Notes: generated by a model from the letters alone, not told the origin. A stretch of 64,000 bases of DNA from Fumia sp045121595 (GCA_045121595.1 JBGVGI010000028.1:43695-107694), one strand, 5' to 3'; counted from the stretch's first letter, positions 17,186 through 25,664 are shown. Program-made: numbers and translations.

Positions 17186-17884
17186 TTATTTGTTTTTGTT
17201 GATTATACGAGTTTCCACTTCGCCTGTTTTAAGGTTGATAAAACGGGTGAAAAGGGAAACTTTGTTATCTTCGTTAAGATTGTCCCAGAGCATTTTTGTA
17301 AAGCATTCGATACAACCTTCAATTTTAATCTGTTTGGGTTCACCAACGAAAGAGGGGATGGGATTGCCGTCGTGTTCGTAGGTGTGAATGAAGTGAGCTT
17401 CACCTGCTTTGGGGTTTTCGTATTCGTAGAAGTAACGACGTGCGGAAGTATCGTCACCATAGTTGCTTTTTAAGATAGAAAGACGATAGTTTCCGTTTTC
17501 TTCTACCATGCCTGAAATTCTGGGAGTAAAGTTGGGTGCATCAGGTTCAAAAGTGCGGGTTCTGAGTGCATCTTCAAAGGTTTTACCATCCTTGAGAAAA
17601 TCGTAAATTGTGTCTGTCTGGTCACCATTTGTAACAACTGTTGTTTTACCAAGAGTTCTTACGGGCCAGTAGATAATAAGACTTGGGTCGGAAAGTTTAG
17701 CGGGGTCAAAAGCTTCGGTACGGATACCTTCTGCTTCTTCGATGAAAACACGGTTTCTGCTGTTTTCGCTTCTTCCCATAATGAAGTAGCCGATAACAGC
17801 GTGTTCTCCGTCAGAGCTTCTGCCGAGAACAATTCCACGGCCGGGGTATGAGTTTTCTTTGAGGTCTTTTACCATATCAACCAT
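17186..17884 (-). CDS. purO: IMP cyclohydrolase, PurO-type
   Basis: Closes FAICAR to IMP. The N-terminal NSYPGRGIVLGRSSDGEHAVIGYFIMGRSENSRNR is split by no other domain and matches the IMP_cyclohyd family first described as archaeal PurO, unrelated to the PurH N-terminal domain. It has 232 residues. The AAAGGAG site and ATG are clear. It sits directly before the stand-alone AICAR transformylase, so the two together replace bifunctional PurH. Confidence 0.88.
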   Translation of the reverse strand: MVDMVKDLKENSYPGRGIVLGRSSDGEHAVIGYFIMGRSENSRNRVFIEEAEGIRTEAFDPAKLSDPSLIIYWPVRTLGKTTVVTNGDQTDTIYDFLKDGKTFEDALRTRTFEPDAPNFTPRISGMVEENGNYRLSILKSNYGDDTSARRYFYEYENPKAGEAHFIHTYEHDGNPIPSFVGEPKQIKIEGCIECFTKMLWDNLNEDNKVSLFTRFINLKTGEVETRIINKNK

Positions 17885-17889
17885 TTTAA

Positions 17890-18516
17890 TTACTCCTTTA
17901 TCTTTGTTATATTGCCGTCAACAACGATTTTGTCCTGGCAGAAAAGAGAAACAGCTTTCGGAAGAAGCTTCCATTCAACCTGTTCCATAACGCGCTTTTG
18001 CAAGGTTTCGGGGGTATCGGTGTCAAGAACGTCAATAGCGCCCTGCAAAATTATGGGACCGCCGTCACAAACTTCGTTTGCAAAATGAACGGTAGCACCG
18101 GTAAGTTTAACACCCGATTTAAGCACTTCCTCGTGAACTTTAAGTCCATAGTAGCCTTTTCCGCAAAAAGCGGGGATAAGAGCAGGGTGCACGTTCATAA
18201 TCTTATTGGGATACGCGTTTGAAATCATTTCGTCAAGGATTATCATAAATCCTGCATAAACGATAAGGTCAGCCTTTTCTTCATTTAAGGCCTTTAAGAT
18301 TTCTTCACTGTACAAAACGCGGTCGGGATATTCTTTTTTAGGAATAACCCTTGTTTTGATACCGTTTTCTTTTGCTCTTGTGAGTGCGTAAGCTTCATAG
18401 TTTGAAGCAATAACGCAGGTGATTTTGCCGTTTGCAATTTCACCGCGTTTTTCGGCATCGATAAGAGCCTGAAGATTAGTTCCACCGCCTGAAACGAGTA
18501 CTACAATATTTTTCAT
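17890..18516 (-). CDS. purN: Phosphoribosylglycinamide formyltransferase (folate-dependent)
   Basis: GAR transformylase, third step. VLVSGGGTNLQALID is the N-terminal loop; the catalytic triad appears as the Asn of MNVHPALIPAF, His in the same motif and Asp of VCDGGPII. 208 residues. Spacing is ten bases after purM and five before purO. Confidence 0.96.
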   Translation of the reverse strand: MKNIVVLVSGGGTNLQALIDAEKRGEIANGKITCVIASNYEAYALTRAKENGIKTRVIPKKEYPDRVLYSEEILKALNEEKADLIVYAGFMIILDEMISNAYPNKIMNVHPALIPAFCGKGYYGLKVHEEVLKSGVKLTGATVHFANEVCDGGPIILQGAIDVLDTDTPETLQKRVMEQVEWKLLPKAVSLFCQDKIVVDGNITKIKE

Positions 18517-18526
18517 TGCAATCCCT

Positions 18527-19561
18527 CTATTCCATAATTACGCCTTCGTCGCTTTCGACGAGTTCGCCTAAAACGTAAGCGTCTTCACCTGCTTCTTTCA
18601 AGGTTTTAAGAGCAAGGTCAGCGTCTTCTTTTGCAACACACGCAATCATACCAACACCCATATTGAAGGTATTGAACATATCACGTTCAGGAATGTTGCC
18701 TGTATGAGCAATAAGGTCAAAGATAGGCAAAACCTTAACGTCTGCACGTTTGATTTTTGCAGAAAGACCTTTTTTGAGAGAACGGGGAATATTTTCATAG
18801 AAACCACCGCCTGTGATATGAGCTACAGATTTAACGGTAACTTTATCAAAGAGAGCGAGCATGGGTTTTACGTAAATTCTTGTGGGAGTGAGCAAAGCAT
18901 CACCCAAAGTTGTACCCAAAGCTTCAACGTATGTATTGAGATCGGTTTTCTCAATATTGAAAACCTTTCTCACCAAAGAGAAACCGTTGGAATGAACGCC
19001 TGTGGAAGGCAAAGCGATAAGAACGTCACCGGGTTTCTGAGTCTGGTTGTCGAGGATTTTATCCTTGTCAACAACACCTACGCTGAAACCTGCAAGGTCG
19101 TATTCGTCTACGGGATAAAAACCGGGCATTTCCGCGGTTTCACCGCCAACGAGGGAACAACCTGACTGCAAACAACCTTCTGCAACACCACTTACGATAT
19201 CTGCAACCTTTTCGGGAACGTTTTTACCAACTGCAACGTAGTCAAGGAAGAAAAGGGGTTTTGCGCCGCAACAGATGATGTCGTTTACACACATAGCAAC
19301 GCAGTCGATACCAACTGTGTTGTGTTTGTCCTGCAAAAATGCAAGTTTGAGTTTTGTGCCTACGCCGTCTGTACCGGAAACGAGAACAGGCTTGTTGATG
19401 CCTGTAAGGTCGAGTTCAAAAAGACCTCCGAAGCCTCCGAGACCTGTCAAAACAGAGTCAGTAAGAGTTTTTGCAACGTGGCTTTTCATAAGTTCTACTG
19501 CTTTGTAACCTGCGGTAACGTCAACGCCCGCTTTTTTATAACTTTCGCTGAAACTTTTCAT
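18527..19561 (-). CDS. purM: Phosphoribosylformylglycinamidine cyclo-ligase
   Basis: AIR synthetase, fifth step. SYKKAGVDVTAG at the N terminus, LVSGTDGVGTKLKLA and GLVDKDK/ITGGGFYENIPR-type motifs are typical. The ATG 19561 (344 residues) is chosen because AAAGGTGAT lies at correct distance; the ATG at 19579 overlaps that site. Confidence 0.96.
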   Translation of the reverse strand: MKSFSESYKKAGVDVTAGYKAVELMKSHVAKTLTDSVLTGLGGFGGLFELDLTGINKPVLVSGTDGVGTKLKLAFLQDKHNTVGIDCVAMCVNDIICCGAKPLFFLDYVAVGKNVPEKVADIVSGVAEGCLQSGCSLVGGETAEMPGFYPVDEYDLAGFSVGVVDKDKILDNQTQKPGDVLIALPSTGVHSNGFSLVRKVFNIEKTDLNTYVEALGTTLGDALLTPTRIYVKPMLALFDKVTVKSVAHITGGGFYENIPRSLKKGLSAKIKRADVKVLPIFDLIAHTGNIPERDMFNTFNMGVGMIACVAKEDADLALKTLKEAGEDAYVLGELVESDEGVIME

Positions 19562-19579
19562 TTTTATATCACCTTTCAT

Positions 19580-20989
19580 TTATTCTTTTCCGGTCCAGCA
19601 ATATGTGCAGACCTTGTCTTCGGGAAGGCCGATTGCTTTCAACATACCTTCTACAGTCTGGTAGCGGAGAGTTGTGAAATTGAGTTTTTCGCAAACCTTT
19701 TCCACCATTTTTTTGTATCTTTCGGTTTTGTCATCCGCGTATTCTTCAAGATGGTCAAAACCGCCTTCGCCTTCAATTTCAAGAATAGCTCGTCTTGTGA
19801 TGAGTTCAAGCTCGGACGTGCTTCTGGAGAAATTAAGGTATTTACATCCGTACATAACGGGGGGAGAAGCAGAACGGATATGAACTTCGTTTGCACCACT
19901 GTTGTAGAGAAAATCTACGGTCTCACCCATCTGGGTACCTCTTACTATCGAGTCGTCGATAAAGAGAAGATTTTTATCTCTTATAAGAGAATCAATGGGG
20001 AGAAGTTTCATTTTAGCCGCTAAGTTTCTCATAGACTGTTTAGACGGCATAAAGCTTCTCTGCCAGGTGGGGGTGTATTTGATAAACGGTCTTGCGAAAG
20101 GAATTCCCGAGTAATTAGAATATCCTATTGCGTGGGGAACGCCTGAATCGGGGATACCTGCGATAAAATCAATTCCGCTGAAATCATCGTTTTCTGCGAT
20201 TATCTTTCCGCAACGGTAACGCATTTCTTCAACGTTTACACCTTCGTAGTTTGAGGTGGGATAACCGTAATAAACGTAAAGGAAAGCACAGACTTTCATT
20301 TTATCATCGGCAGGACGTATAACCTCAGCTTTATCAAGGTTAATAAATACGATTTCACCTGCGCCGAGTTCTCTGTCGATTTCATAACCTAAGTTAAGGT
20401 ATGAGCTTGATTCAAAGGAAACGCATCTTCCATCTTCTTTTCTGCCGAGGACCACAGGTGTTCTTCCGTCTTTGTCACGGGCAGCATATATTCCTTCAGG
20501 TGTCATCAGAAGAAGTGACATAGAGCCGTCAATCTGTTCCTGTGCGTAACGGATACCTTCGGGGATACTGTCTTTCTGGTTGATGAGGGAAGCTACAAGC
20601 TCAGTCGAGTTAATCCTGCCACCGCTCATTTCAAGAAAATGAAGATTGTTATTTGAGAATTCTTTTTCGAGAATTTCTTTTTCGTTGTTGATGCGTCCTA
20701 CGGTGGTCAGTGCGAAATGACCTAAGTGAGAACGTACTATCAAAGGCTGAGGCTCGTTATCACTGATACAGCCGATGCCCATAAAACCTTCCATCTCGTA
20801 AACGTCTTTTTCGAATTTTGTTCTGAAAGGTGAGTTTTCGATGTTGTGAATTGCGCGCTGGAAACCAATTTTTTTATCGTACATTGCCATACCGCCACGT
20901 TTTGTACCGAGGTGAGAATGGTAGTCAACGCCGAAGAATAAATCGGTAACGCAGTTTTCTTTGGAGATTACTCCGAAAAATCCGCCCAA
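19580..20989 (-). CDS. purF: Amidophosphoribosyltransferase lacking the N-terminal nucleophile Cys
   Basis: First committed purine step: PRPP to phosphoribosylamine. It has 469 residues: an N-terminal Ntn-glutaminase-like domain (about 1-230) and a C-terminal phosphoribosyltransferase domain with the PRPP loop LFIDDSIVRGTQ. The start is TTG, seven bases after AAGGAGG, so the protein begins Met-Gly-Gly-Phe-Phe-Gly where catalytic PurF has Cys at position 1 (CGxFG). The first Cys is residue 13 and cannot be the Ntn nucleophile. It may use ammonia directly or a partner glutaminase. Placement in the pur operon supports the PurF role. Confidence 0.88.
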   Translation of the reverse strand: MGGFFGVISKENCVTDLFFGVDYHSHLGTKRGGMAMYDKKIGFQRAIHNIENSPFRTKFEKDVYEMEGFMGIGCISDNEPQPLIVRSHLGHFALTTVGRINNEKEILEKEFSNNNLHFLEMSGGRINSTELVASLINQKDSIPEGIRYAQEQIDGSMSLLLMTPEGIYAARDKDGRTPVVLGRKEDGRCVSFESSSYLNLGYEIDRELGAGEIVFINLDKAEVIRPADDKMKVCAFLYVYYGYPTSNYEGVNVEEMRYRCGKIIAENDDFSGIDFIAGIPDSGVPHAIGYSNYSGIPFARPFIKYTPTWQRSFMPSKQSMRNLAAKMKLLPIDSLIRDKNLLFIDDSIVRGTQMGETVDFLYNSGANEVHIRSASPPVMYGCKYLNFSRSTSELELITRRAILEIEGEGGFDHLEEYADDKTERYKKMVEKVCEKLNFTTLRYQTVEGMLKAIGLPEDKVCTYCWTGKE

Positions 20990-21001
20990 AAAAATTCCTC
21001 C

Positions 21002-21493
21002 TTAGTTAAGTTCCTGCTGAAGCTTCAAGTCCCTTTCACGGACTTCTTTTGCCATATCTTCTTTCATTTTGAGAAGTTTTTCGCTTAATTCATCATCATT
21101 TAAAGCGAGGATTTCAAGTGCTAAAACGGCAGCGTTTTTAGCGCCGTTTACAGCAACCGTTGCAACGGGGATTCCTGAGGGCATCTGCACTGTTGCAAGT
21201 AATGCATCAAGTCCTTCAAAAGAAGATTTAATCGGAATGCCGATAACGGGCAAGGTTGTGTGAGCGGCTAAAACTCCGCCAAGGTGTGCAGCCATACCTG
21301 CTGCAGAGATGATAACTCCAAAACCGTTGGCTTTAGCATTTTTTGCAAACTCACAAGCTTCGGTGGGAGTGCGGTGTGCAGACATAATATGCACTTCGGT
21401 TTCAACACCGAATTCTTTAAGACAGTCGATTGCTTTTTTTACGATTGGCAAATCACTGTCGCTTCCCATAATAACGGCTACTTTTTTAAGCAT
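21002..21493 (-). CDS. purE: N5-carboxyaminoimidazole ribonucleotide mutase
   Basis: Class I PurE. GSDSDLP, the SAHRTP catalytic-loop motif and AGMAAHLGG are all present; 163 residues. It is the first gene of the pur operon, 160 bases downstream of an operator-covered promoter and directly behind a transcription terminator, so its expression is probably set by attenuation. Confidence 0.97.
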   Translation of the reverse strand: MLKKVAVIMGSDSDLPIVKKAIDCLKEFGVETEVHIMSAHRTPTEACEFAKNAKANGFGVIISAAGMAAHLGGVLAAHTTLPVIGIPIKSSFEGLDALLATVQMPSGIPVATVAVNGAKNAAVLALEILALNDDELSEKLLKMKEDMAKEVRERDLKLQQELN

Positions 21494-21504
21494 GATAATC
21501 TTCC

Positions 21505-21533
21505 TTTCTAAAACAAAAAAAGCTGCGAAAACT
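21505..21533 (-). terminator. Leader terminator (attenuator) upstream of purE
   Basis: Minus strand hairpin AGCTGCGA / TCGCAGCT with a four-base loop (+ strand 21521-21540) followed by a seven-T run, ending about 20 bases before the purE ATG. It sits between the pur promoter and purE, not behind a gene, so it should act as an attenuator. Confidence 0.85.
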
Positions 21534-21540
21534 CGCAGCT

Positions 21541-21623
21541 GTCCTTTGTTAAACGCACTTACCCCAATGACATGAACGTGAAAAATGCTTCGAAACGGAA
21601 AACATCATTTGGGGCACCTCATT
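21541..21623 (-). ncRNA. Structured 5' leader of the pur operon, class not recognised
   Basis: Between promoter and attenuator the transcript can fold with a long-range stem: TGCCCCAA near its 5' side against TTGGGGTA about 45 bases later, extended by TGA/TCA. The arrangement (promoter, structured domain, terminator, SD, purine gene) is that of a riboswitch or protein-controlled attenuator. I could not match it to the purine, ZTP, THF, PRPP/ykkC or 6S consensus features. Confidence 0.5.
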
Positions 21624-21674
21624 TACAATATTAATCTACATTAATATTGTACCCTAAATTTACAAATTTTTCAA
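21624..21674 (-). promoter_or_regulatory. Promoter and perfect inverted-repeat operator of the pur operon
   Basis: Minus strand: -35 TTGAAA (21669-21674), 17-base spacer, -10 TACAAT (21646-21651). A perfect inverted repeat with 12-base arms (21624-21635, 21640-21651; arm TACAATATTAAT) and four-base spacer covers the -10 and the start site, a classical repressor position. Confidence 0.75.
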
Positions 21675-21736
21675 GAACTAATTATTCACAAATTGCACTA
21701 ACGAAAAGCGTTCCTTTTGTGCATTTTGTAGACTAA

Positions 21737-21760
21737 GCATAACCGACAAATCCAAACCCG
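21737..21760. repeat. Partial copy of an interspersed intergenic repeat
   Basis: Twenty-three of 24 bases match 63844-63867 at the other end of the window. Only the leading part of the longer fold-back element is present here. Confidence 0.6.
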
Positions 21761-21803
21761 TTTTTTACTTACTGTTTTCCGTTGTTTCTTTGTCAAAATC
21801 CGC

Positions 21804-21824
21804 GTGAATACACAAAGTATTCAC
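21804..21824 (-). terminator. Hairpin after uvrC
   Basis: Arms GTGAATAC (21804-21811) and GTATTCAC (21817-21824), 12 bases past the uvrC stop; no strong T-tract, so a weak terminator at best. Confidence 0.4.
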
Positions 21825-21835
21825 TGTGGTTTTGC

Positions 21836-23647
21836 CTAAAGATTTTGTATTACTTCAAAAAGCTCTTTTGCAGTTTCTTCTGAGATTTTTGCGGTGCTTT
21901 GAATATCTGTAAGACTTGCTTCTTTTAAGCCTTTTTTGGTTTTGAATTTTTTCATAAGTGCTTTGAGTTTTGCTTTTCCTATGCCTTTTACTTTTAAAAG
22001 CTCACTTTCGTAGGTAACCTTTTTGTGTAAGCTTCGCTGATAGGAGATGGCAAATCTGTGCACCTCGTCCTGAATGTTTGTTACTAAGGTGAAAGCGGAT
22101 TTTACTGTGTTTATAGCGATGATTTCATCGGTTTTGGTGATGGCGTGTGTGCGGTGACGTGAGTCTTTCACCATACCGAAAAGGGGAACGTCAATCTGAA
22201 GCTCCTTCAAAACGGGTTCAACTGCCGAAACGTGCCCTTTTCCTCCGTCTAAAAGTATCAGATCAGGGAGTTTTGAAAAGGCGGGGTCGCCCATTTTATA
22301 TCTTGTGAAACGGCGTCTTATAACCTCTTTCATTGAGGCGTAGTCGTCCTGAGTGGCTATTTCTTTTATTGCAAAGCGTTTATAGTCGGATCTGAGGGGT
22401 CTGCCGTTTTCAAAAACTATCATACCGCCTACTTTTGCAGTGTCGCCCCAGTTTGAGATATCGTAAGCTTCGATATATCCGGGCGTTTTGTCAAGATTTA
22501 AAAGACGTGCGAGTTCTTCGAGTGCCGTCACCTCTTTGCCCGTGCGTTTTACCCTTAACGAAAGTTGTTCTGCGGCATTCTGATACGCCATTTCCGAAAG
22601 CTTTTTGCGTTCGCCTTTAAGTGGTACTGAAACTGTAACGTTTCTTCCTGCGCGATGGGATAAAAACTGAGAAAAAAGTGCCATATCAGAGGTTTCGGAT
22701 GGTATAATCACGGCTTTTGGGAAGTCGGTAACGTCGGCATAGTAGCGGGTTAAGAATTCTTCTTTCAGGTCGGAAACGGAATATACTTCGTCGAAGAAAA
22801 AGTGCTCTTTATCATAGAGATGTCCGTCACGGAATTTGATTACAACGGCACAAACAGTAAGCAGATTTTCCGCAAAGCCCCATACGTCCATCGAACGGTT
22901 TTCAGGGAGCATAACGGTCTGTGAATCGGTAGCTTTTCTTATGGCATTGATTCTGTCACGGATACGTGCCGCCTTTTCAAATTCAAGGTTTTCGGCGGCG
23001 AGTTCCATATCTTTTTGCATTTTGTTGATATCAACAGTTTTGCCGTTGTGGATGTAATTAACCGCTTCGGATAGAATTTCTGCGTATTTTTCTTTTGAAA
23101 TTTTACCCTGACAAAGCCCCATACATTGTTTTATATGGAAATTAAGACAGGGTCTGCCTTTTTTGAAATCTTCGGGAAATTTACGTTTGCAGGTGGGGAG
23201 GTTAAAGATTTTATTTGTCTGCTCCACCGTCTGTTTTACCACAAAGCTACTGGTAAAAGGTCCTATATGAGTACCCGTTTCCTTTTTCTGCAAAGCGGCG
23301 GTAATTCGGGGGAAATCCTCGTCGGAGATATGGATATAATGGTATCCTTTATCGTCTTTTAAGAGGATATTGTATTTTGGAGAATACTGTTTTATAAGAC
23401 TGCATTCGAGGATAAGAGCTTCGAACTCACTGGAGGTAACGATATAGTCAAAATCGCACACCAAAGAAACCATTTTACGCACCTTCTCATTGTGAGAAGA
23501 ATTGGTGCGAAAATAGCTTACGACACGGTTTTTAAGTGCTTTTGCCTTACCTACGTAGATTATTTCACCGCGGTTGTTTTTCATAAGATAAACACCGGGT
23601 TCCATAGTAAGGCTTAAGGCTTTTTCTTTAAGCTCTTTAATGTTCAT
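21836..23647 (-). CDS. uvrC: Excinuclease ABC subunit C
   Basis: Dual-incision nuclease of nucleotide excision repair. GIY-YIG domain at the N terminus (PGVYLMKNNRGEIIYVGKAKALKNRV), UVR domain near residue 200, RNase H-like C-terminal nuclease domain (YIEAYDISNWGD, LILLDGGKGH) and a terminal helix-hairpin-helix pair. 603 residues from ATG 23647, five bases after GGAGG; the TTG at 23659 lies within that ribosome site. Confidence 0.97.
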   Translation of the reverse strand: MNIKELKEKALSLTMEPGVYLMKNNRGEIIYVGKAKALKNRVVSYFRTNSSHNEKVRKMVSLVCDFDYIVTSSEFEALILECSLIKQYSPKYNILLKDDKGYHYIHISDEDFPRITAALQKKETGTHIGPFTSSFVVKQTVEQTNKIFNLPTCKRKFPEDFKKGRPCLNFHIKQCMGLCQGKISKEKYAEILSEAVNYIHNGKTVDINKMQKDMELAAENLEFEKAARIRDRINAIRKATDSQTVMLPENRSMDVWGFAENLLTVCAVVIKFRDGHLYDKEHFFFDEVYSVSDLKEEFLTRYYADVTDFPKAVIIPSETSDMALFSQFLSHRAGRNVTVSVPLKGERKKLSEMAYQNAAEQLSLRVKRTGKEVTALEELARLLNLDKTPGYIEAYDISNWGDTAKVGGMIVFENGRPLRSDYKRFAIKEIATQDDYASMKEVIRRRFTRYKMGDPAFSKLPDLILLDGGKGHVSAVEPVLKELQIDVPLFGMVKDSRHRTHAITKTDEIIAINTVKSAFTLVTNIQDEVHRFAISYQRSLHKKVTYESELLKVKGIGKAKLKALMKKFKTKKGLKEASLTDIQSTAKISEETAKELFEVIQNL

Positions 23648-23657
23648 CGGTTCCTCC

Positions 23658-23693
23658 AAAAGAAAAACAGCGCCGTCTGAATGACAGCGCTGT
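23658..23693 (-). terminator. Terminator after the HPr gene
   Basis: Eleven-base arms (23667-23677, 23683-23693) with one G-U pair, then a T-rich tail toward uvrC on the minus strand. Confidence 0.8.
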
Positions 23694-23706
23694 AAATTGC
23701 CTCAGA

Positions 23707-23970
23707 TTATTCTGCAAAAGCAGATTCTACGAGTTTCACCAAAGCGTCTACTACTTCGTGTTCGTCGGGACCGTCAGCGATAATTCTGATATCTGTACCA
23801 CCGATGATGCCGAGAGAAAGAACACCAAGCAAGCTCTTAGCGTTTACTCTGCGCTCTTCTTTTTCTACCCATACGGAAGATTTGAATTCATTTGCCTTCT
23901 GGATAAAGAAAGTAGCGGGACGTGCGTGCAAACCAACGTGATTTTTAACGGTTACATCTTTAATATACAT
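23707..23970 (-). CDS. ptsH: HPr family phosphocarrier protein
   Basis: An 87-residue HPr. His15 in NHVGLHARPA is the PTS phosphorylation site, and Ser46 in NAKSLLG is the position phosphorylated by HPr kinase, so it could serve both sugar transport and CcpA co-activation. It stands alone with its own promoter and terminator, without ptsI; a Crh-like purely regulatory role is less likely because His15 is kept. Confidence 0.92.
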   Translation of the reverse strand: MYIKDVTVKNHVGLHARPATFFIQKANEFKSSVWVEKEERRVNAKSLLGVLSLGIIGGTDIRIIADGPDEHEVVDALVKLVESAFAE

Positions 23971-24030
23971 AACTATTCTCCTATACTGCTTTTCGATGTT
24001 TAATGTCTTTTGTTTTAGGTTTCTACCCTT

Positions 24031-24058
24031 ATTATATCACGGAAAAGATGTCCGTCAA
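24031..24058 (-). promoter_or_regulatory. Promoter of ptsH
   Basis: Minus strand: -35 TTGACG (24053-24058), 16-base spacer, -10 TATAAT (24031-24036), about 60 bases before the ATG. Confidence 0.7.
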
Positions 24059-24146
24059 CATATAATATTTTGAAAAAATACACTTTTTCGAAAAGTTTGG
24101 CGACATAGTAGAATATGTATAATAGTTTTCCACATATTTGTGCAAT

Positions 24147-24839
24147 TTAACTATTTTTTTCAAGCATATCGGGACGTTTCAACTGTGTCCTGAGGAGTGA
24201 CTGTTCATCGCGCCACTTGTCAATATTGGCGTGATGACCCGACAAAAGTACGTCGGGGACACGCATTCCTTCCCATTCTTCGGGACGGGTGTACTGGGGG
24301 TATTCCAGAAGTCCGTTCATATGACTTTCTTTTTCAAAGCATTCGTCTGCGGCGAGTACTCCGTCGCAAAGACGGACAACGCTGTCGATTAAAACAAGTG
24401 CGCCGAGTTCACCGCCCGTTAAAACGTAGTCACCGATGGAGATTTCCTCATCAACGATTTTTTCGATAATTCTTTCGTCTATACCTTCGTAATGTCCGCA
24501 AAGTAAGAAAAGATGCGGAATTTCACGAAGCTCGAGTGCTTTTTTCTGGGTCAAAGTTTTTCCCTGAGGGGAAAGGTAGATAACGTACGGCTTTGAACCT
24601 GATTTTTCCACCACGTCAAGGTAGCAGCGGTAGATAGGCTCGGGTTGCATAACCATTCCTTTGCCTCCGCCGTAAGGAGAATCATCCACTCTGTGATGCT
24701 TGGGGTCGGGAGAATAATCCCTTATATTATGGCAGTGGATTTCAACAAGCTCTGCCTTTCTCGCTCTGCCGATAATGCTTGTCTGCAGCACTGCTTCGCA
24801 CATTTCGGGGAAAAGGGTTGCTACGTCAATTCTAATCAT
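24147..24839 (-). CDS. trmD: tRNA (guanine37-N1)-methyltransferase
   Basis: SPOUT methyltransferase making m1G37. N-terminal IDVATLFPEM, the knot motif IYLSPQGKTL and LCGHYEGIDERI, then EISIGDYVLTGGE are diagnostic. About 230 residues. ATG 24839 is favoured by GGAGGG nine bases upstream and overlaps the rimM stop by eight bases. Last gene of the ylxM-ffh operon. Confidence 0.96.
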   Translation of the reverse strand: MIRIDVATLFPEMCEAVLQTSIIGRARKAELVEIHCHNIRDYSPDPKHHRVDDSPYGGGKGMVMQPEPIYRCYLDVVEKSGSKPYVIYLSPQGKTLTQKKALELREIPHLFLLCGHYEGIDERIIEKIVDEEISIGDYVLTGGELGALVLIDSVVRLCDGVLAADECFEKESHMNGLLEYPQYTRPEEWEGMRVPDVLLSGHHANIDKWRDEQSLLRTQLKRPDMLEKNS

Positions 24840-25335
24840 CAAAAAGTCCCTCCAGGGGGCGTATTTTCATAAGCTTTTCGGGTACGCTGGTTTCGATAAC
24901 CACAAGCGGAATAGCGGGTGCGTATCTCACTGTACCGTCTTCAAAGCGAATGTGGTAAACGTCGTTTGCACCCGTCTGACTTACGTCGATAAGTTCTCCG
25001 TAAACATTTCCGTTATCGGCATCAACTACCTGCATACCAATAAGGTCTGCAATAAAGTAAGTTCCTTCGGGGAGTTTTACCTGGTCTTTTGAAATGTAAA
25101 TGATTTTATTTACAAGTGTCTGCGCTTCTTCGGGAGTATTAACTCCGTCAAGGTGCATGATGACGATATTTTTATGTGGACGTGCAGAACGCACTTTTAC
25201 GGGTTTTCCATCTAAATATACTTTTTTAAAGCCGGTTGCGAAATCGGGTGTGTCGCACCACGGTTGCAGACGGATTTCACCTTTCAAAGCGTGAATTGCC
25301 ACGATTTTTCCGAGTTCAAGTAAATCTTTGCTCAT
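24832..25335 (-). CDS. rimM: Ribosome maturation factor RimM
   Basis: 16S processing factor binding S19 in the 30S head. The N-terminal beta-barrel (LGKIVAIHALKGEIRL) and the C-terminal PRC-barrel (DLIGMQVVDADNGNVYGEL) are present; 167 residues. Between khpA and trmD, the usual order. Confidence 0.94.
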   Translation of the reverse strand: MSKDLLELGKIVAIHALKGEIRLQPWCDTPDFATGFKKVYLDGKPVKVRSARPHKNIVIMHLDGVNTPEEAQTLVNKIIYISKDQVKLPEGTYFIADLIGMQVVDADNGNVYGELIDVSQTGANDVYHIRFEDGTVRYAPAIPLVVIETSVPEKLMKIRPLEGLFDD

Positions 25336-25402
25336 AAGAATTTCCTTTCAAGGTTTATATAAGCATTTTAACATTTTAAATGCATATATGTCAACAAAAA
25401 CG

Positions 25403-25428
25403 AAAACCCCACTTAAAAGTGGGGTTAA
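25403..25428 (-). terminator. Hairpin after khpA
   Basis: Nine-base arms 25405-25413 and 25418-25426 with a four-base loop; on the minus strand followed by TTTTCGTTTTTG. It probably reduces read-through into rimM-trmD. Confidence 0.65.
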
Positions 25429-25430
25429 AA

Positions 25431-25664
25431 TCAGTCGATTTCGACCATGATTCTTTCATTTCGCTGTGAAGCACAGGAACGCATTACAACGCGGATAGCT
25501 TTTGCAATTCTGCCCTGTTTTCCAATGACTCTGCCCATATCTTCGGGAGCAACGTTTAAGTGATAAACGATAATGCCTTCTTCATTGGGCTCGTCAACGG
25601 AAACCTTTACAGCATCTTTGTTCTCAACCAAGCCTTTGGCGAGAGTAATTAATAAATCCTGCAT
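25431..25664 (-). CDS. khpA: KH-domain RNA-binding protein KhpA (YlqC)
   Basis: A 77-residue single KH domain with the GRVIGKQGRIAKAIR loop (GxxG type). Partner of KhpB in Gram-positives and linked to cell-length control and RNA binding. Standard position after rpsP. Confidence 0.92.
   Translation of the reverse strand: MQDLLITLAKGLVENKDAVKVSVDEPNEEGIIVYHLNVAPEDMGRVIGKQGRIAKAIRVVMRSCASQRNERIMVEID

Noticed and set aside
19322..20023. 233-codon plus-strand frame opposite purM/purF
   Set aside because: Spans two real genes and their junction, no ribosome site or recognisable domain.
21494..21660. Leader as a known purine, ZTP, THF, PRPP/ykkC riboswitch or 6S RNA
   Set aside because: The conserved core elements of those classes could not be found by eye; kept as an unassigned structured leader.
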